Part shown: one piece after another, positions 1 to 8,190 of the stretch
Layout: the number at the start of each line of letters is the position of its first letter
How positions within the stretch are numbered: position 1 is the first letter of the stretch
Origin: Fuchsiella alkaliacetigena
GTDB taxonomy: Bacteria; Bacillota; Halanaerobiia; Halobacteroidales; Acetohalobiaceae
DNA: 64,000 nt
Direction: 5' to 3'
Assembly (NCBI RefSeq): GCF_023227765.1
Contig: NZ_JALKBZ010000009.1
Coordinates: forward strand, 1 to 64,000
Program-made: the position numbers and the translations under genes
Notes under the pieces: generated by a model
The model's input: only the letters and a program-made list of their open reading frames with translations
Databases searched by the model: none
Told to the model about the DNA's origin: nothing

Positions 1-85
1 CTTTTTGCTTTTAATTATAGCATCTTAAAGGGAAGAAATTAAATCTATTTTAGAGTTCTTTCTTGCGATTGCCCTGCAATTCCTG

Positions 86-114
86 TTAACCTCTCCTGAT
101 TTTTATGATATAAT
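86..114 (+). promoter_or_regulatory. Probable sigma-A promoter with extended -10
   Basis: TATAAT at 109-114 is preceded by TG at 106-107, giving an extended -10. A weak -35 (TTAACC, 86-91) lies 17 bases upstream. It sits about 50 bases before the gene at 164. The extended -10 makes the poor -35 tolerable. Transcription start not tested. Confidence 0.5.
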
Positions 115-163
115 TATCTCAACAAATACTCCTGCTTAATCTACTGAAGAAAGGGGTCTAAAC

Positions 164-865
164 ATGAAAAAAATAAAATTTTATTATAGAGACTGGTTTA
201 TATTTTTAACTCTAATCCTAGTTCCTCCTTTAAGTATATTTTTAATGTGGAAGGGTAAGAAATTTGGCCAAACCGATAGAATAGCAATTACTCTAACATT
301 CGTTATTATTACTTTAATAGGTATTTTTTTAATAATTCCCAGCGGGAATAATGGTCAAAACTTCAGTCAAGAAAGGACCTCTCAAGAAGCATCAACTGCA
401 AGCGAAGAAAAAAGCACTCCCGAAAAAGCTGAAACTGATGAAAGTGAAACAACACCCCAGGAATTTCAGGAAGATAATGAGTCTAGCTCTGCTCAAGGAG
501 CTGCTCAAACAGCAGTAAAAGTCAATAATATTGAGCTAACTCCGGCTGGAGTTGAATCCCGAACTGATGGTGAAATTAAAGAACTAATAATTAATGGCTT
601 TAGCACTACTAAAAATGAGCTACAAATGCTAAACTGGACTCAGTCTATTCTCAAGGAGGTTTATTACGCCAGTGAATTACCCAACTGGATAACAGTTCGC
701 TGGTACGGTAATCCTAGCCAAGATCCAGAACAAGGACTTTTAAGCCTCTATATGTCCTTTAGTATCTCCAAGCAAAACTTAATGATGGTTAATTGGAATA
801 ACCTCGATACGCAAAGCTTAAAGAGTATTGCCGATAGATACCATAGCAGATCCGATATAAATTAA
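164..865 (+). CDS. Two-helix membrane protein with extracytoplasmic domain, unknown function
   Basis: I do not recognise this 233-residue protein. Two hydrophobic helices (about residues 11-30 and 40-60) are joined by a short charged loop. They are followed by a low-complexity Ser/Glu/Thr/Gln stretch (about 65-115) that looks like a flexible linker, and a compact C-terminal part (about 120-233) rich in aromatic residues. The likely topology is a membrane-anchored domain outside the cytoplasm. The start is supported by AAAGGGG about 8 bases before the ATG. It stands alone, convergent with the next gene, with a hairpin between them. Confidence 0.6.
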   Translation: MKKIKFYYRDWFIFLTLILVPPLSIFLMWKGKKFGQTDRIAITLTFVIITLIGIFLIIPSGNNGQNFSQERTSQEASTASEEKSTPEKAETDESETTPQEFQEDNESSSAQGAAQTAVKVNNIELTPAGVESRTDGEIKELIINGFSTTKNELQMLNWTQSILKEVYYASELPNWITVRWYGNPSQDPEQGLLSLYMSFSISKQNLMMVNWNNLDTQSLKSIADRYHSRSDIN

Positions 866-883
866 TAGAATATATTATTTTAC

Positions 884-911
884 AACCTCGTCCATTTTCA
901 CAGACGAGGTT
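884..911. terminator. Bidirectional terminator hairpin
   Basis: A perfect 9-bp stem (884-892 with 903-911) and 10-base loop lie between two convergent genes ending at 865 and 920. AT-rich tracts on both sides would let it serve both strands. Confidence 0.7.
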
Positions 912-919
912 ATAATTTA

Positions 920-1420
920 TTAATTTTTATAGCTACTATCTACAAAATCAATAGCTACTAGGGCCCGATACACTAACATAGCAATTACTCCCCCCGCTAA
1001 AGCTGTAATCAACTGAGGTAAACTCATCATCCTAGCTATCTGCTCTGGAACCTCTACTATAAAGGTTACAGCTGCAGCCAAAATTAAGTACTTACTCAGC
1101 GAAGCAACTATTATTCCGACTATCTTATTTTGCTTACTTATCAAGCCAAAGACAACTGCCAATACTCCGTTACTAAGCGCAATAAAAGGAATCATCGGCG
1201 CTAAAGGCGGCGGCAAAATACCCTGAATAAAAGCAACTATCGGAGTAAAAAGCCCAATAGCCACTCCACTCCAAATGTTTACTAGCAACGTAGCTAGATA
1301 AAGTATGGTATTAATCAAGGGCCCGGTTACTGGCTGAGGAAAGCTACCTAGTTGAATAACTAAAGCCAAAGCTAATAAAATAGCCGTGCGAGTTAAAAAA
1401 GTCACTTTATTATCCTGCAT
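920..1420 (-). CDS. ECF transporter S-component-like membrane protein
   Basis: This 166-residue, very hydrophobic protein with about five to six helices resembles substrate-binding (S) components of energy-coupling factor vitamin/micronutrient importers. An N-terminal basic segment is followed by a helix, then a Pro/Gly-rich helix pair with the motif GLFTPIVAFIQGILPP, and a helix starting IALSNG, as in this family. S-components capture a small molecule and work with a shared EcfA/EcfA'/EcfT module, which is not in this window. The substrate cannot be read from the sequence. AGGAGGTG lies correctly before the ATG. It is apparently monocistronic. Confidence 0.7.
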   Translation of the reverse strand: MQDNKVTFLTRTAILLALALVIQLGSFPQPVTGPLINTILYLATLLVNIWSGVAIGLFTPIVAFIQGILPPPLAPMIPFIALSNGVLAVVFGLISKQNKIVGIIVASLSKYLILAAAVTFIVEVPEQIARMMSLPQLITALAGGVIAMLVYRALVAIDFVDSSYKN

Positions 1421-1569
1421 CCTTTCACCTCCTATTGTTTCATTAATATACTCTTAAATGAGAAAAAAAGAACTTAATTTAATAAAGGAAATCATTAGTT
1501 CATGGATAAATATATTATTATATGTATCTCAAATCAAAAGCATTAAAATTATCCAGGAGGCAGATTAAA

Positions 1570-1677
1570 ATGTTAAAGAAACTAGCTGAACTCACCGACC
1601 AAAACCCTGTTGCTGTCCTATTTATGATATTTTCTCTTTTTTATTTATTGGCTAATCTAAGTAAAATTCTGAATTAA
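1570..1677 (+). CDS. Small 35-residue single-helix protein
   Basis: A short open frame starts with ATG at 1570 behind AGGAGG (1555-1560) at good spacing. It encodes an amphipathic charged N-terminus (MLKKLAELTDQNPVA) followed by one hydrophobic helix and a polar end. It lies between two minus-strand genes and ends about 30 bases before the convergent DedA gene stop. The strong ribosome site and clean membrane-helix pattern argue that it is translated. I know no family for it. Confidence 0.55.
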   Translation: MLKKLAELTDQNPVAVLFMIFSLFYLLANLSKILN

Positions 1678-1708
1678 AATTTAAGAATTATGTTCCACTT
1701 ATTTATCT

Positions 1709-2326
1709 TTAAGTTTTCTGGCCTTTACTTTTTTTCTTATAGAGTATAAATACACCTAATATCAACAGCAACCCTATTACTATTTGCACATTTTTATAAT
1801 TATCTAACAACGCCGGTAGTCGTGACCAATTAGCAGTAATATAGAGCCCAATAAAGCTCCAAAAAATACCCCAAACTAAATTGCCGACTAAACACAACAG
1901 CAAATACTTAGCTAAATTCATCTTTTGGGCTCCTGCTCCATAAATCATAGGAATTCTCAATACTCGCGAAAATATTTGTGTGATTAATAGGGCCCAAGAA
2001 CCGTAATCAGCAAAGAGTTCTTCCGCTTTCTGAACAGCTTTTTGACGCCGCTTCTTTAAAAACTTAATCCTTTTAACCCAATCCTTCCCCCAATAACCCA
2101 CTGTATAAGCTATCAAATTACCGGTTAAATTACCTAATAAAAAGAAAATTATTAACCCCGGAAGCGACATGGCCCCTTGATTAACAAAGTAACCACTAAC
2201 AATTAATATCAGTCCATCAGGAACCGGCAAGCCAACCCCTTCTCCTATAGAAGCAAAAAATATCAATAAATATCCATACTGATTCCCTAAATTTATAATC
2301 AACTCTCTAAAAGTATCAAGCTCCAA
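1709..2326 (-). CDS. DedA/VTT-domain membrane protein
   Basis: A 205-residue member of the DedA (SNARE-associated/VTT) family of integral membrane proteins, some of which flip polyprenyl or other phospholipids. Visible hallmarks are the N-terminal segment with EGVGLPVP, the re-entrant-type GNLTGNLIAYTVGYWGKD region, and the C-terminal R-[IV]-P-M-x-Y-G-A-G segment followed by two helices. The upstream GTG at 2335 overlaps the ribosome site AGAGGTG, so the TTG at 2326, six bases downstream of that site, is the better start. It is flanked by unrelated genes on the opposite strand. Confidence 0.8.
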   Translation of the reverse strand: MELDTFRELIINLGNQYGYLLIFFASIGEGVGLPVPDGLILIVSGYFVNQGAMSLPGLIIFFLLGNLTGNLIAYTVGYWGKDWVKRIKFLKKRRQKAVQKAEELFADYGSWALLITQIFSRVLRIPMIYGAGAQKMNLAKYLLLCLVGNLVWGIFWSFIGLYITANWSRLPALLDNYKNVQIVIGLLLILGVFILYKKKSKGQKT

Positions 2327-2387
2327 TAATAACACCTCTTATTCTTTACAACCTTTAGTATATTTCTTTTTAATAAATACTATTTCC

Positions 2388-2417
2388 TTCACTATTAGTA
2401 TATTATTTTGTTATAAT
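2388..2417 (+). promoter_or_regulatory. Possible sigma-A promoter
   Basis: TATAAT at 2412-2417 with a weak TTCACT (2388-2393) 18 bases upstream, about 45 bases before the gene at 2464. The -10 is perfect but the -35 is poor. Confidence 0.4.
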
Positions 2418-2463
2418 TAAAGAAAAATAACCTAAAATTAATGATTAAGGAGTTGATAAAAAA

Positions 2464-3366
2464 ATGACTGAGCCTAGCTACATAGAACTTTTCCGTTCTC
2501 AAGAACTAAATCAACGAGTAAACAAAGCCTGGGAAATGATGAAAAACTGTCAACTATGCCCTCACCACTGCCAAGTCGATCGCACTCAAGGTGAAACAGG
2601 TTACTGTAATATCGGCAGTGAAATCAAAGTAGCCAGTTATGCTCCTCATTATGGCGAAGAAGATCCCCTAGTTGGCCGAAATGGCTCCGGAACTATTTTT
2701 TTTAGCGGCTGTAATTTACACTGTATTTACTGCCAAAACTACGATATCAGTCAAGGAGAATCTGGAAGAGAAGTCAGCATTCAAGACTTAGCAGAAATGA
2801 TGATCTCTTTACAGAAGCGAGGCTGTCACAATATCAACTTTGTAACCCCCAGCCACATGATCTATGCAGTTCTAGCTGCCACCGAAAAAGCTTGCCAACT
2901 AGGTTTAAAAATCCCTTTAGTCTATAATACTGGAGGTTACGACGATGCCCAAGTGCTGCAAGAATTATTAGCTGGTGTAATAGATATCTATATGCCCGAT
3001 CTCAAATATGCCGATGAAGAAATAGCTCGCCAATACTCTCAGATTAAAAACTATCCCCAAGTAGTTAAAGCAGCAATTAAAGAAATGCATTGTCAAGTTG
3101 GCGATTTACAGCTTGAAAAAGGAGTAGCTACTCAAGGGCTAATAGTTCGTCACCTGCTCTTACCTAATCAACTAGCCGGAAGCGCAGATTTACTGGATTT
3201 TATCAAAGAAGAAATATCAGCTAACACTTATCTCAATATTATGGGCCAGTACTATCCTGCTTATCAAGCTCATACAGACAAAAAGCTTAAACGTCGTCTT
3301 CATAATCAGGAACTAAAGGAAGCCCTCAACTTAGCTAAAGAAAAGGGGTTAACTAGAGGGCCTTAA
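2464..3366 (+). CDS. PflX-like radical SAM protein (COG1313 type)
   Basis: A 300-residue radical SAM enzyme. Residues about 31-48 hold a first cysteine cluster (CQLCPHHC, then C in GYCN), as in COG1313 PflX proteins. The radical SAM motif C-x3-C-x2-C is CNLHCIYC (about residue 84). Downstream, NFVTPSH and YMPDLKYAD are family-typical. Proteins of this type resemble pyruvate formate-lyase activases, but their substrates are mostly unknown and no glycyl radical enzyme is nearby. AAGGAG lies 11 bases before the ATG, a little long. A perfect palindrome terminates the gene. Confidence 0.85.
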   Translation: MTEPSYIELFRSQELNQRVNKAWEMMKNCQLCPHHCQVDRTQGETGYCNIGSEIKVASYAPHYGEEDPLVGRNGSGTIFFSGCNLHCIYCQNYDISQGESGREVSIQDLAEMMISLQKRGCHNINFVTPSHMIYAVLAATEKACQLGLKIPLVYNTGGYDDAQVLQELLAGVIDIYMPDLKYADEEIARQYSQIKNYPQVVKAAIKEMHCQVGDLQLEKGVATQGLIVRHLLLPNQLAGSADLLDFIKEEISANTYLNIMGQYYPAYQAHTDKKLKRRLHNQELKEALNLAKEKGLTRGP

Positions 3367-3376
3367 TTTTGAAATT

Positions 3377-3420
3377 AAAATCCCTCTCTATAGGCCATAT
3401 GGCCTATAGAGAGGGATTTT
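3377..3420. terminator. Perfect 44-bp palindromic bidirectional terminator
   Basis: Twenty bases (3377-3396) pair perfectly with 3401-3420, starting AAAATCCC and ending GGGATTTT. The stem is A/T-tailed on both strands, so it can terminate both the gene ending at 3366 (+) and the gene ending at 3453 (-). Confidence 0.85.
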
Positions 3421-3452
3421 ACTCTTGGGGATTTAACAATTAATTAATTCAA

Positions 3453-4148
3453 TCATTTCAAAATTAATCTTTCACTCAGCTCCACAAAATCGCTATTATG
3501 GGTTAAGCGCTCTTCATTATCAGCTACTATTTTCATCCTAAAGCCTTCCTTATCCCAGGTATCTCTGCCTAAATTTCTAAGTTCAAACTCAAAATTTCCT
3601 CTATCGTTAAGCACTTCTCCCGTAGCAAGCAACTTAGTCAGCTTAGCTCTACCTTTAATTAAGATAATATTTAACCCAGTGCTATACTCTACCTCCAGAC
3701 TGTGATTAAGAGTTTCTAACTCTAAACAAGATTCTTTACTTTTCACTCCGTAGATAAAACCGCTTTTAAAGTCGCTTCCTTCACTTAAAGCAACTACATC
3801 AATTCCTCCCAAAAAATAAAAACTTGTCTTTTCTTCTTCAGCTAGCTGTGATAATTGAAGCGACCCTTTCTGCTGGGGTTTTGACTGAAGTTTATCTCTA
3901 AACTCCAAAATATCATCCAGCTTAAGCTGGAATAACATCTGTAGCTGTTTACTATTTTTCATCATTAAGCCTAAGGAATGTTGAAACTTAATTATATCCT
4001 CTAAAGTAAAGTTCTGATCTGCAATTACTTTTTCTATTTTTTCTACCTGAGCCTCTAAAATATTAGCTAAAGCCTTTTCTCCTGAAGAAACAGACTTTAA
4101 TAGTTCCAGTAACACTTCAGTTTCAGACTTAAAATCCTTCCTTAACAT
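3453..4148 (-). CDS. Hypothetical protein, paralogue N-domain plus beta-rich C-domain
   Basis: Not recognised with certainty; 231 residues. The helical N-terminal part (about 1-90) repeats the pattern of the upstream gene: LLxSVSSGEKALANILEAQ here against LLESIALEETALAHFLNAE there, then a shared FQ...L(F/L)QFKLxDxLEF block. This kind of motif is common in spore-forming Firmicutes proteins of unknown role. The C-terminal 140 residues are beta-rich without an obvious family. Its ATG overlaps the TGA of the upstream gene by one base (TGATG), so the two are translationally coupled. A surface or spore-coat role is only a guess. Confidence 0.6.
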   Translation of the reverse strand: MLRKDFKSETEVLLELLKSVSSGEKALANILEAQVEKIEKVIADQNFTLEDIIKFQHSLGLMMKNSKQLQMLFQLKLDDILEFRDKLQSKPQQKGSLQLSQLAEEEKTSFYFLGGIDVVALSEGSDFKSGFIYGVKSKESCLELETLNHSLEVEYSTGLNIILIKGRAKLTKLLATGEVLNDRGNFEFELRNLGRDTWDKEGFRMKIVADNEERLTHNSDFVELSERLILK

Positions 4149-4516
4149 CAGTCTTCATCGGTTTCTTCCGTACTAGACGAAGTAACTTTTGAAGTAACTT
4201 TCTTAGAAGTACATTCACCTTTAAGCTTAGAGCAAGGCTTTTTAAGCTCCTTTTTTTCTTTAAACTCCAGTACATCCTCCAATTTAAACTGAAGCAGCAT
4301 TTCCTTTTTAATAGCACTACGCATCACTTTGGAAACACTCTTTTGAAATTCAATCATTTCTTTAGGAGTAATCTTGCACTTCTTAGCTACTGACTGAATT
4401 TTTTCAGCTTCAGCATTTAAAAAGTGGGCCAAGGCAGTCTCTTCTAAGGCAATAGACTCCAACAGATCAGTTAAAGCTTCTTCCTGGGTTCTTTCCGGAA
4501 TTTCAGGTTTGGACAC
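4148..4516 (-). CDS. Small helical protein, paralogue of the downstream gene
   Basis: 122 residues. The helical core (about 10-85) carries LLESIALEETALAHFLNAE, EKIQ and QFKLEDVLEFK, matching the N-domain of the next gene. The tail (about 90-122) is Lys/Ser/Thr-rich and ends acidic, looking disordered. AAGGAGG precedes the ATG. It is the first gene of a two-gene unit. Proteins with the S-I-A-x-E-E-x-x-L-A-x-x-L-N-A-E-x-E-K-I-Q motif are widespread in sporulating Firmicutes. No biochemical function can be stated. Confidence 0.6.
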   Translation of the reverse strand: MSKPEIPERTQEEALTDLLESIALEETALAHFLNAEAEKIQSVAKKCKITPKEMIEFQKSVSKVMRSAIKKEMLLQFKLEDVLEFKEKKELKKPCSKLKGECTSKKVTSKVTSSSTEETDED

Positions 4517-4618
4517 TTTTAAACTCCTCCTTTAAAATTATCTAATTAACTTTATATTTTATACAGCTTGTTACTAATTAATATATATGGCCTTCAATAA
4601 ATAAATATGCTCAAAAAA

Positions 4619-4648
4619 TAATCACCTCCTAATTTTAGAAGGTGATTT
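4619..4648 (-). terminator. Terminator of the GH13 gene
   Basis: Stem 4620-4627 with 4640-4647, extendable to about 12 pairs with G-U, followed on the minus strand by TTATTTTTTG. It is placed just after the stop at 4666. Confidence 0.75.
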
Positions 4649-4665
4649 AAAGAAACAACTCATTT

Positions 4666-6702
4666 TTAATTTAATTTGATTAGTAAACCTGAAAGTTCAG
4701 CGAGACTTAAAAACATCCTGCCGCCCTCTACTTTAACCAGCTCATCTCTAACTAAGTCCTGATACTCTCCAGCAGCTGCCTCAATCTTAAAATCCAGCTC
4801 TATAGCTTCTAAACCAGCATTCAACACTATTAGCAGTCTTTGCTCTTGATAACTACGCTCAAAAGCATAAACCTGATGGTGACCTAAATCTAGCTGCTTA
4901 AAGCTACCTCTGCGCAAAGCAACTTCCTCTTTTCTAAGCTTAATTAACTTTTGATAGTAAGCAAAAAGTTCTTGATCCGGTTTAGTATAACCTCGATCTT
5001 CCCAAAGCATAGTCCGTCTACAGTCAGGATCCTTAGCACCTTGCATCCCCACTTCACTACCATAATAGATCATTGGCGCTCCTACATAGGTCATTTTCAA
5101 CAACACAGCTAACTTTAAACGTCGCTTATCGCCTCCAGCTACAGTCAAAAAACGGGCCGTATCGTGACTATCCAATAGATTCTGTAATACATAATGAGCC
5201 TGCTCTGGATAGTCAAAATAAGTTCTAGCTAAACGATTAGCAAACTGATAAGAATTCTCTTTATCGTGAGCAATAAAGTCCACCACCGCATCTCTAAAGC
5301 AGTAGTTCATCACCGCATCAAACTTATCCCCTTGCAAATAACTGGCAGCATCATCCCAAATTTCCCCGGTAATATAAGCCTCTGGATTGATATCTTTAAC
5401 GTGCTGACGCCAATCAAGCCAAAATTCTGGATCAATAGGTTCCAGCTCATTAGGTACATCTAAACGCCACCCATCAACTCCATCGCTAGGATCTCCATCA
5501 CCATCCGGATCCATCCACTTAGCAGTAATCTCAAAAAGATACTCTTTCACCTCGGGATTTTTAACATTTAGCTTCGGCAAAGAGCCAAAGCCCCACCAGG
5601 ATTCATAATTAGGAGGATTATCCTTACTCTGTTCATGAATAGGAATTACCGGAAAACTATGAATCAAGTACCAGTCTGTATATTCAGAATCTTCACCCTT
5701 TTCTACAATATCCTGAAAAGCCCAGTGCTCATAACCAGTATGATTGAATACTGCATCAATAATAATCCTAATTCCATTTTCATGTAGCTTCTTAATTAGA
5801 GATCTAAAATACTGCTCCGAAGCCTCAAAGTCCCCTTTAATAGCCAGAGTATCGTCGATTAATTCATAAGCAGCAGTATTATACTTATGATTAGAGGTTG
5901 CTTTGAAGATCGGATTAAGATAAACAGTGTTAATACCTAGCTTCTTCAAATAAGGAATCTTTTTTTCAATTCCTTGTAAGTCTCCCCCATAAAAAACATA
6001 GTGTCCCGCTCCTGCTTCAATAAAGTTATCATCATCGATTAGTTGAGTTTCACATTCTATAATCTTTGACTGACAGTCAGGCACACCCTTTTTCCAGTCC
6101 GGACTTAAAGCCTCACATCTAACCCCTCTATCTTCATAAAGTTCAACCTTCTCTGGATCATTATCGGGATTGCCATTATAGAAACGATCCGGAAAGATCT
6201 GATAAAAAATGGCATCTTGCACCCAGTCAGGAGTCTCAAAGATATCCTCAGTAGAAAAGCTATATTCAAAAACCTCTAAAGGATGTGAGTCAGCCGCCTC
6301 TTCCAGTACAAAAATACCTTCTTCCTGCTCTCTAAAGCCCTCCCACTCAACCTCAAAAGAACCGTTCACTCCATACCAAATCGGAATATAGTCTTCTTTT
6401 CTAACCTCAAAAAGATACTTAAAGTCCAGCGCTTCCACCTCAATAATTGCGTTATATATGTCGTAGCCATCGAAGGTGATAGTCTTTGTTAACTGCACCT
6501 GCTTAGCTTCGTTATCATAGTAATGTAAGATTACTTCTTGCACAGCATCCTGCTCGGTTTGAAAATTAATAGAAACTCTATCCGCAGCTAAAGGATTAAT
6601 AAACTTTCTCTGTTGATGATCGTGATATAAAGCTTTTTCGTGCCATAAGGCCTTAATCCTAACACTACCATCACGGTTCAAAATCCTCTTTTTCAACTCC
6701 AT
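4666..6702 (-). CDS. GH13 alpha-glycosidase (cyclomaltodextrinase/neopullulanase type)
   Basis: This 678-residue enzyme of glycoside hydrolase family 13 hydrolyses alpha-1,4/1,6-glucans or cyclodextrins. An N-terminal CBM34-like beta domain (about 1-150) with NP.AADRV and FEVRKEDYIPIWYG is followed by the TIM barrel starting DWVQDAIFYQIFPDRF. Catalytic residues are visible: nucleophile Asp in GWRLDVPNE (about 414), acid/base Glu in TGEIWD (about 447) and the third Asp in LDSHDTAR (about 513). No signal peptide, so it is cytoplasmic and acts on imported maltodextrins. GGAG sits 2 bases from a first ATG (6708) but 8 bases from ATG 6702, so I chose 6702. It has its own terminator. Confidence 0.9.
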   Translation of the reverse strand: MELKKRILNRDGSVRIKALWHEKALYHDHQQRKFINPLAADRVSINFQTEQDAVQEVILHYYDNEAKQVQLTKTITFDGYDIYNAIIEVEALDFKYLFEVRKEDYIPIWYGVNGSFEVEWEGFREQEEGIFVLEEAADSHPLEVFEYSFSTEDIFETPDWVQDAIFYQIFPDRFYNGNPDNDPEKVELYEDRGVRCEALSPDWKKGVPDCQSKIIECETQLIDDDNFIEAGAGHYVFYGGDLQGIEKKIPYLKKLGINTVYLNPIFKATSNHKYNTAAYELIDDTLAIKGDFEASEQYFRSLIKKLHENGIRIIIDAVFNHTGYEHWAFQDIVEKGEDSEYTDWYLIHSFPVIPIHEQSKDNPPNYESWWGFGSLPKLNVKNPEVKEYLFEITAKWMDPDGDGDPSDGVDGWRLDVPNELEPIDPEFWLDWRQHVKDINPEAYITGEIWDDAASYLQGDKFDAVMNYCFRDAVVDFIAHDKENSYQFANRLARTYFDYPEQAHYVLQNLLDSHDTARFLTVAGGDKRRLKLAVLLKMTYVGAPMIYYGSEVGMQGAKDPDCRRTMLWEDRGYTKPDQELFAYYQKLIKLRKEEVALRRGSFKQLDLGHHQVYAFERSYQEQRLLIVLNAGLEAIELDFKIEAAAGEYQDLVRDELVKVEGGRMFLSLAELSGLLIKLN

Positions 6703-7059
6703 TATCATCTCTCCGTTTCTCTAAATTTAATTTTTCTCTAAACCTAGTTTTCCCCTAAGTTTAATTCTTAAACTTTCTCCCTCAAGATTTAAAGTTAATA
6801 CTTACTTAAAACTGCTCCTTACCTATTTTACATCATTTATATAAAAAATTCTACATCACTGAGAATACTTTCGAAGTAAATAATGGTAATATTCATTATA
6901 TACAAAACTGCACCCAAACGTGAATAATTTTAGCAAAAAAATAATCTATCCAGACCATTCACCAACTTGCGAATAATCGGATAGATAAAGTAGCTAAAAT
7001 ATTTACTTTTTTCTTCAGCTAAAAGGGCCCGTAAATCACTCTAAACAACCTTTTGATAA
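6703..7059. other. Gene-free stretch of about 350 bases
   Basis: It holds the ribosome site of the GH13 gene at 6711-6714 and AT-rich sequence. There is a weak inverted repeat TCTATCC / GGATAGA around 6946-6987. I see no convincing gene, RNA or promoter. Confidence 0.4.
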
Positions 7060-7734
7060 CTAAAAGTTAACCATAAGCATTGGGCCAGTATATTCTCCTA
7101 CTATCCAAGCAGCATTGACCCTGCTTCTTTCAGCTCTTTCTATTCTCTCGTAAGCTTCCTCTACATAGCTCTTAGAGTTAAACTGATAAAAAGCCGTTCC
7201 TCCAAAAATCAAACCACTATAAATATTAGCAGAATTATCCTCATAAGGCTGAGTAAAGAGATAATAAATAGCCAAGCCAGCATTGGAAATACCACTAAGA
7301 ACTCTTTCCCGCTCAGCTCTATCGGCTAAATAAGCCATTGACTCTTTGGCTGCTAATTCTCTCTGTTCAGGTTGATAGTCCGCTAAAGATCTATACTCTC
7401 GTTCTTCAGTGCTAGGTACAACTAACTGTAAAAGCCCTAAGCTAGCAAAGACTCCTCCGGTCACTCTCAAAGTCCTTTTATCACCTGAATCATCAAGAGT
7501 AGCAGCATAGATATAGCTTCCTGCTCCAGCCCCTATTAACAGTCCAGCAGAAAGTCTACGCTGAGTACGTTCGCGATCAGCAACTCTTTTTAAGGTTACT
7601 TGAGCAATACCATCCTGCTCTGTAGTAAGCATAGTAAAAGAATCATTATTAATACTTAACTGATTAGCTTCTACCCTAGGAATTAAGAGAGTTAAAAATA
7701 ATAATAAGATTATTATGCAGGTGATTCTTTTCAT
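7060..7734 (-). CDS. Secreted or membrane-associated hypothetical protein
   Basis: 224 residues, not recognised. A signal peptide (MKRITCIIILLLFLTLLIP, cleavage near VEA) is followed by a conserved-looking body with two or three weakly hydrophobic glycine-rich segments (LLIGAGAGSYIYA; TGGVFASLGLLQLV; SGLIFGGTAFYQF) alternating with charged helices. The pattern resembles bacterial P13-like or small outer-membrane/periplasmic proteins, but no family is claimed. A longer frame with a TTG start at 7788 exists. The ATG at 7734 follows AAAGGAAG at the right spacing and puts the signal peptide at the N-terminus, so I prefer it. Confidence 0.6.
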   Translation of the reverse strand: MKRITCIIILLLFLTLLIPRVEANQLSINNDSFTMLTTEQDGIAQVTLKRVADRERTQRRLSAGLLIGAGAGSYIYAATLDDSGDKRTLRVTGGVFASLGLLQLVVPSTEEREYRSLADYQPEQRELAAKESMAYLADRAERERVLSGISNAGLAIYYLFTQPYEDNSANIYSGLIFGGTAFYQFNSKSYVEEAYERIERAERSRVNAAWIVGEYTGPMLMVNF

Positions 7735-7825
7735 TGATAACTTCCTTTCCCTCTTTAGAAATTTTGCCATCTTAACTATATTATTCAACCTGCAATCTCT
7801 TATTCCTGCTTAAATCACTAAAACT

Positions 7826-8011
7826 TTATTGAGATTCCGCCTTTTGCTCTTCTCTTGGAGCCCTCCTTGGATTTTTATCTTTTAGTATTAATAAAATACC
7901 GGCAGCTACTATAGGAGTAATCAGCAAAGAAATAAAAGCCCAAAAAATAACACTTCTTCCTCTAGTGCCAGCAAAACCTCCTATCCCTACAGATAACATA
8001 AGATATAACAT
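7826..8011 (-). CDS. Small two-helix membrane protein
   Basis: 61 residues: helix, a GTRGRS turn, second helix, then a basic/acidic tail (KDKNPRRAPREEQKAESQ). The layout is typical of small membrane proteins annotated as hypothetical or PLD-nuclease N-terminal-like. The strong site GAGGAGGGG ends about 15 bases before the ATG at 8011, which is too far. An in-frame ATT only 5-6 bases after it would give a product beginning M-E-L-M-L-Y, so a non-standard ATT start at 8020 is possible. Function unknown. Confidence 0.55.
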   Translation of the reverse strand: MLYLMLSVGIGGFAGTRGRSVIFWAFISLLITPIVAAGILLILKDKNPRRAPREEQKAESQ

Positions 8012-8131
8012 TAATTCAATTGTAATCCCCTCCTCAACTTATAAATTAAGACTTAAAATTGCTTTTATTTAGCAAGCTATGTACTATATTTAGAGGGAGT
8101 TTATCAAAATTCCTGCAAAGTAGTCAATTAA

Positions 8132-8162
8132 AAAAAGCTTGGTTAAAATAACCAAGCTTTTT
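8132..8162 (-). terminator. Strong terminator
   Basis: A 14-bp stem 8132-8145 with 8149-8162 around an AAA loop, core AGCTTGGTTA/TAACCAAGCT. On the minus strand it ends in a run of T, right after the stop at 8191. Confidence 0.85.
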
Positions 8163-8190
8163 AGGGGAGTTTAAGGGGTGACTAACAGTA

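Noticed and set aside
4129-4317. Alternative minus-strand frame across the junction of the two paralogue genes
   Set aside because: Lies in another frame of the two genes that share homologous domains and a TGATG junction; Lys/Arg-rich nonsense composition.
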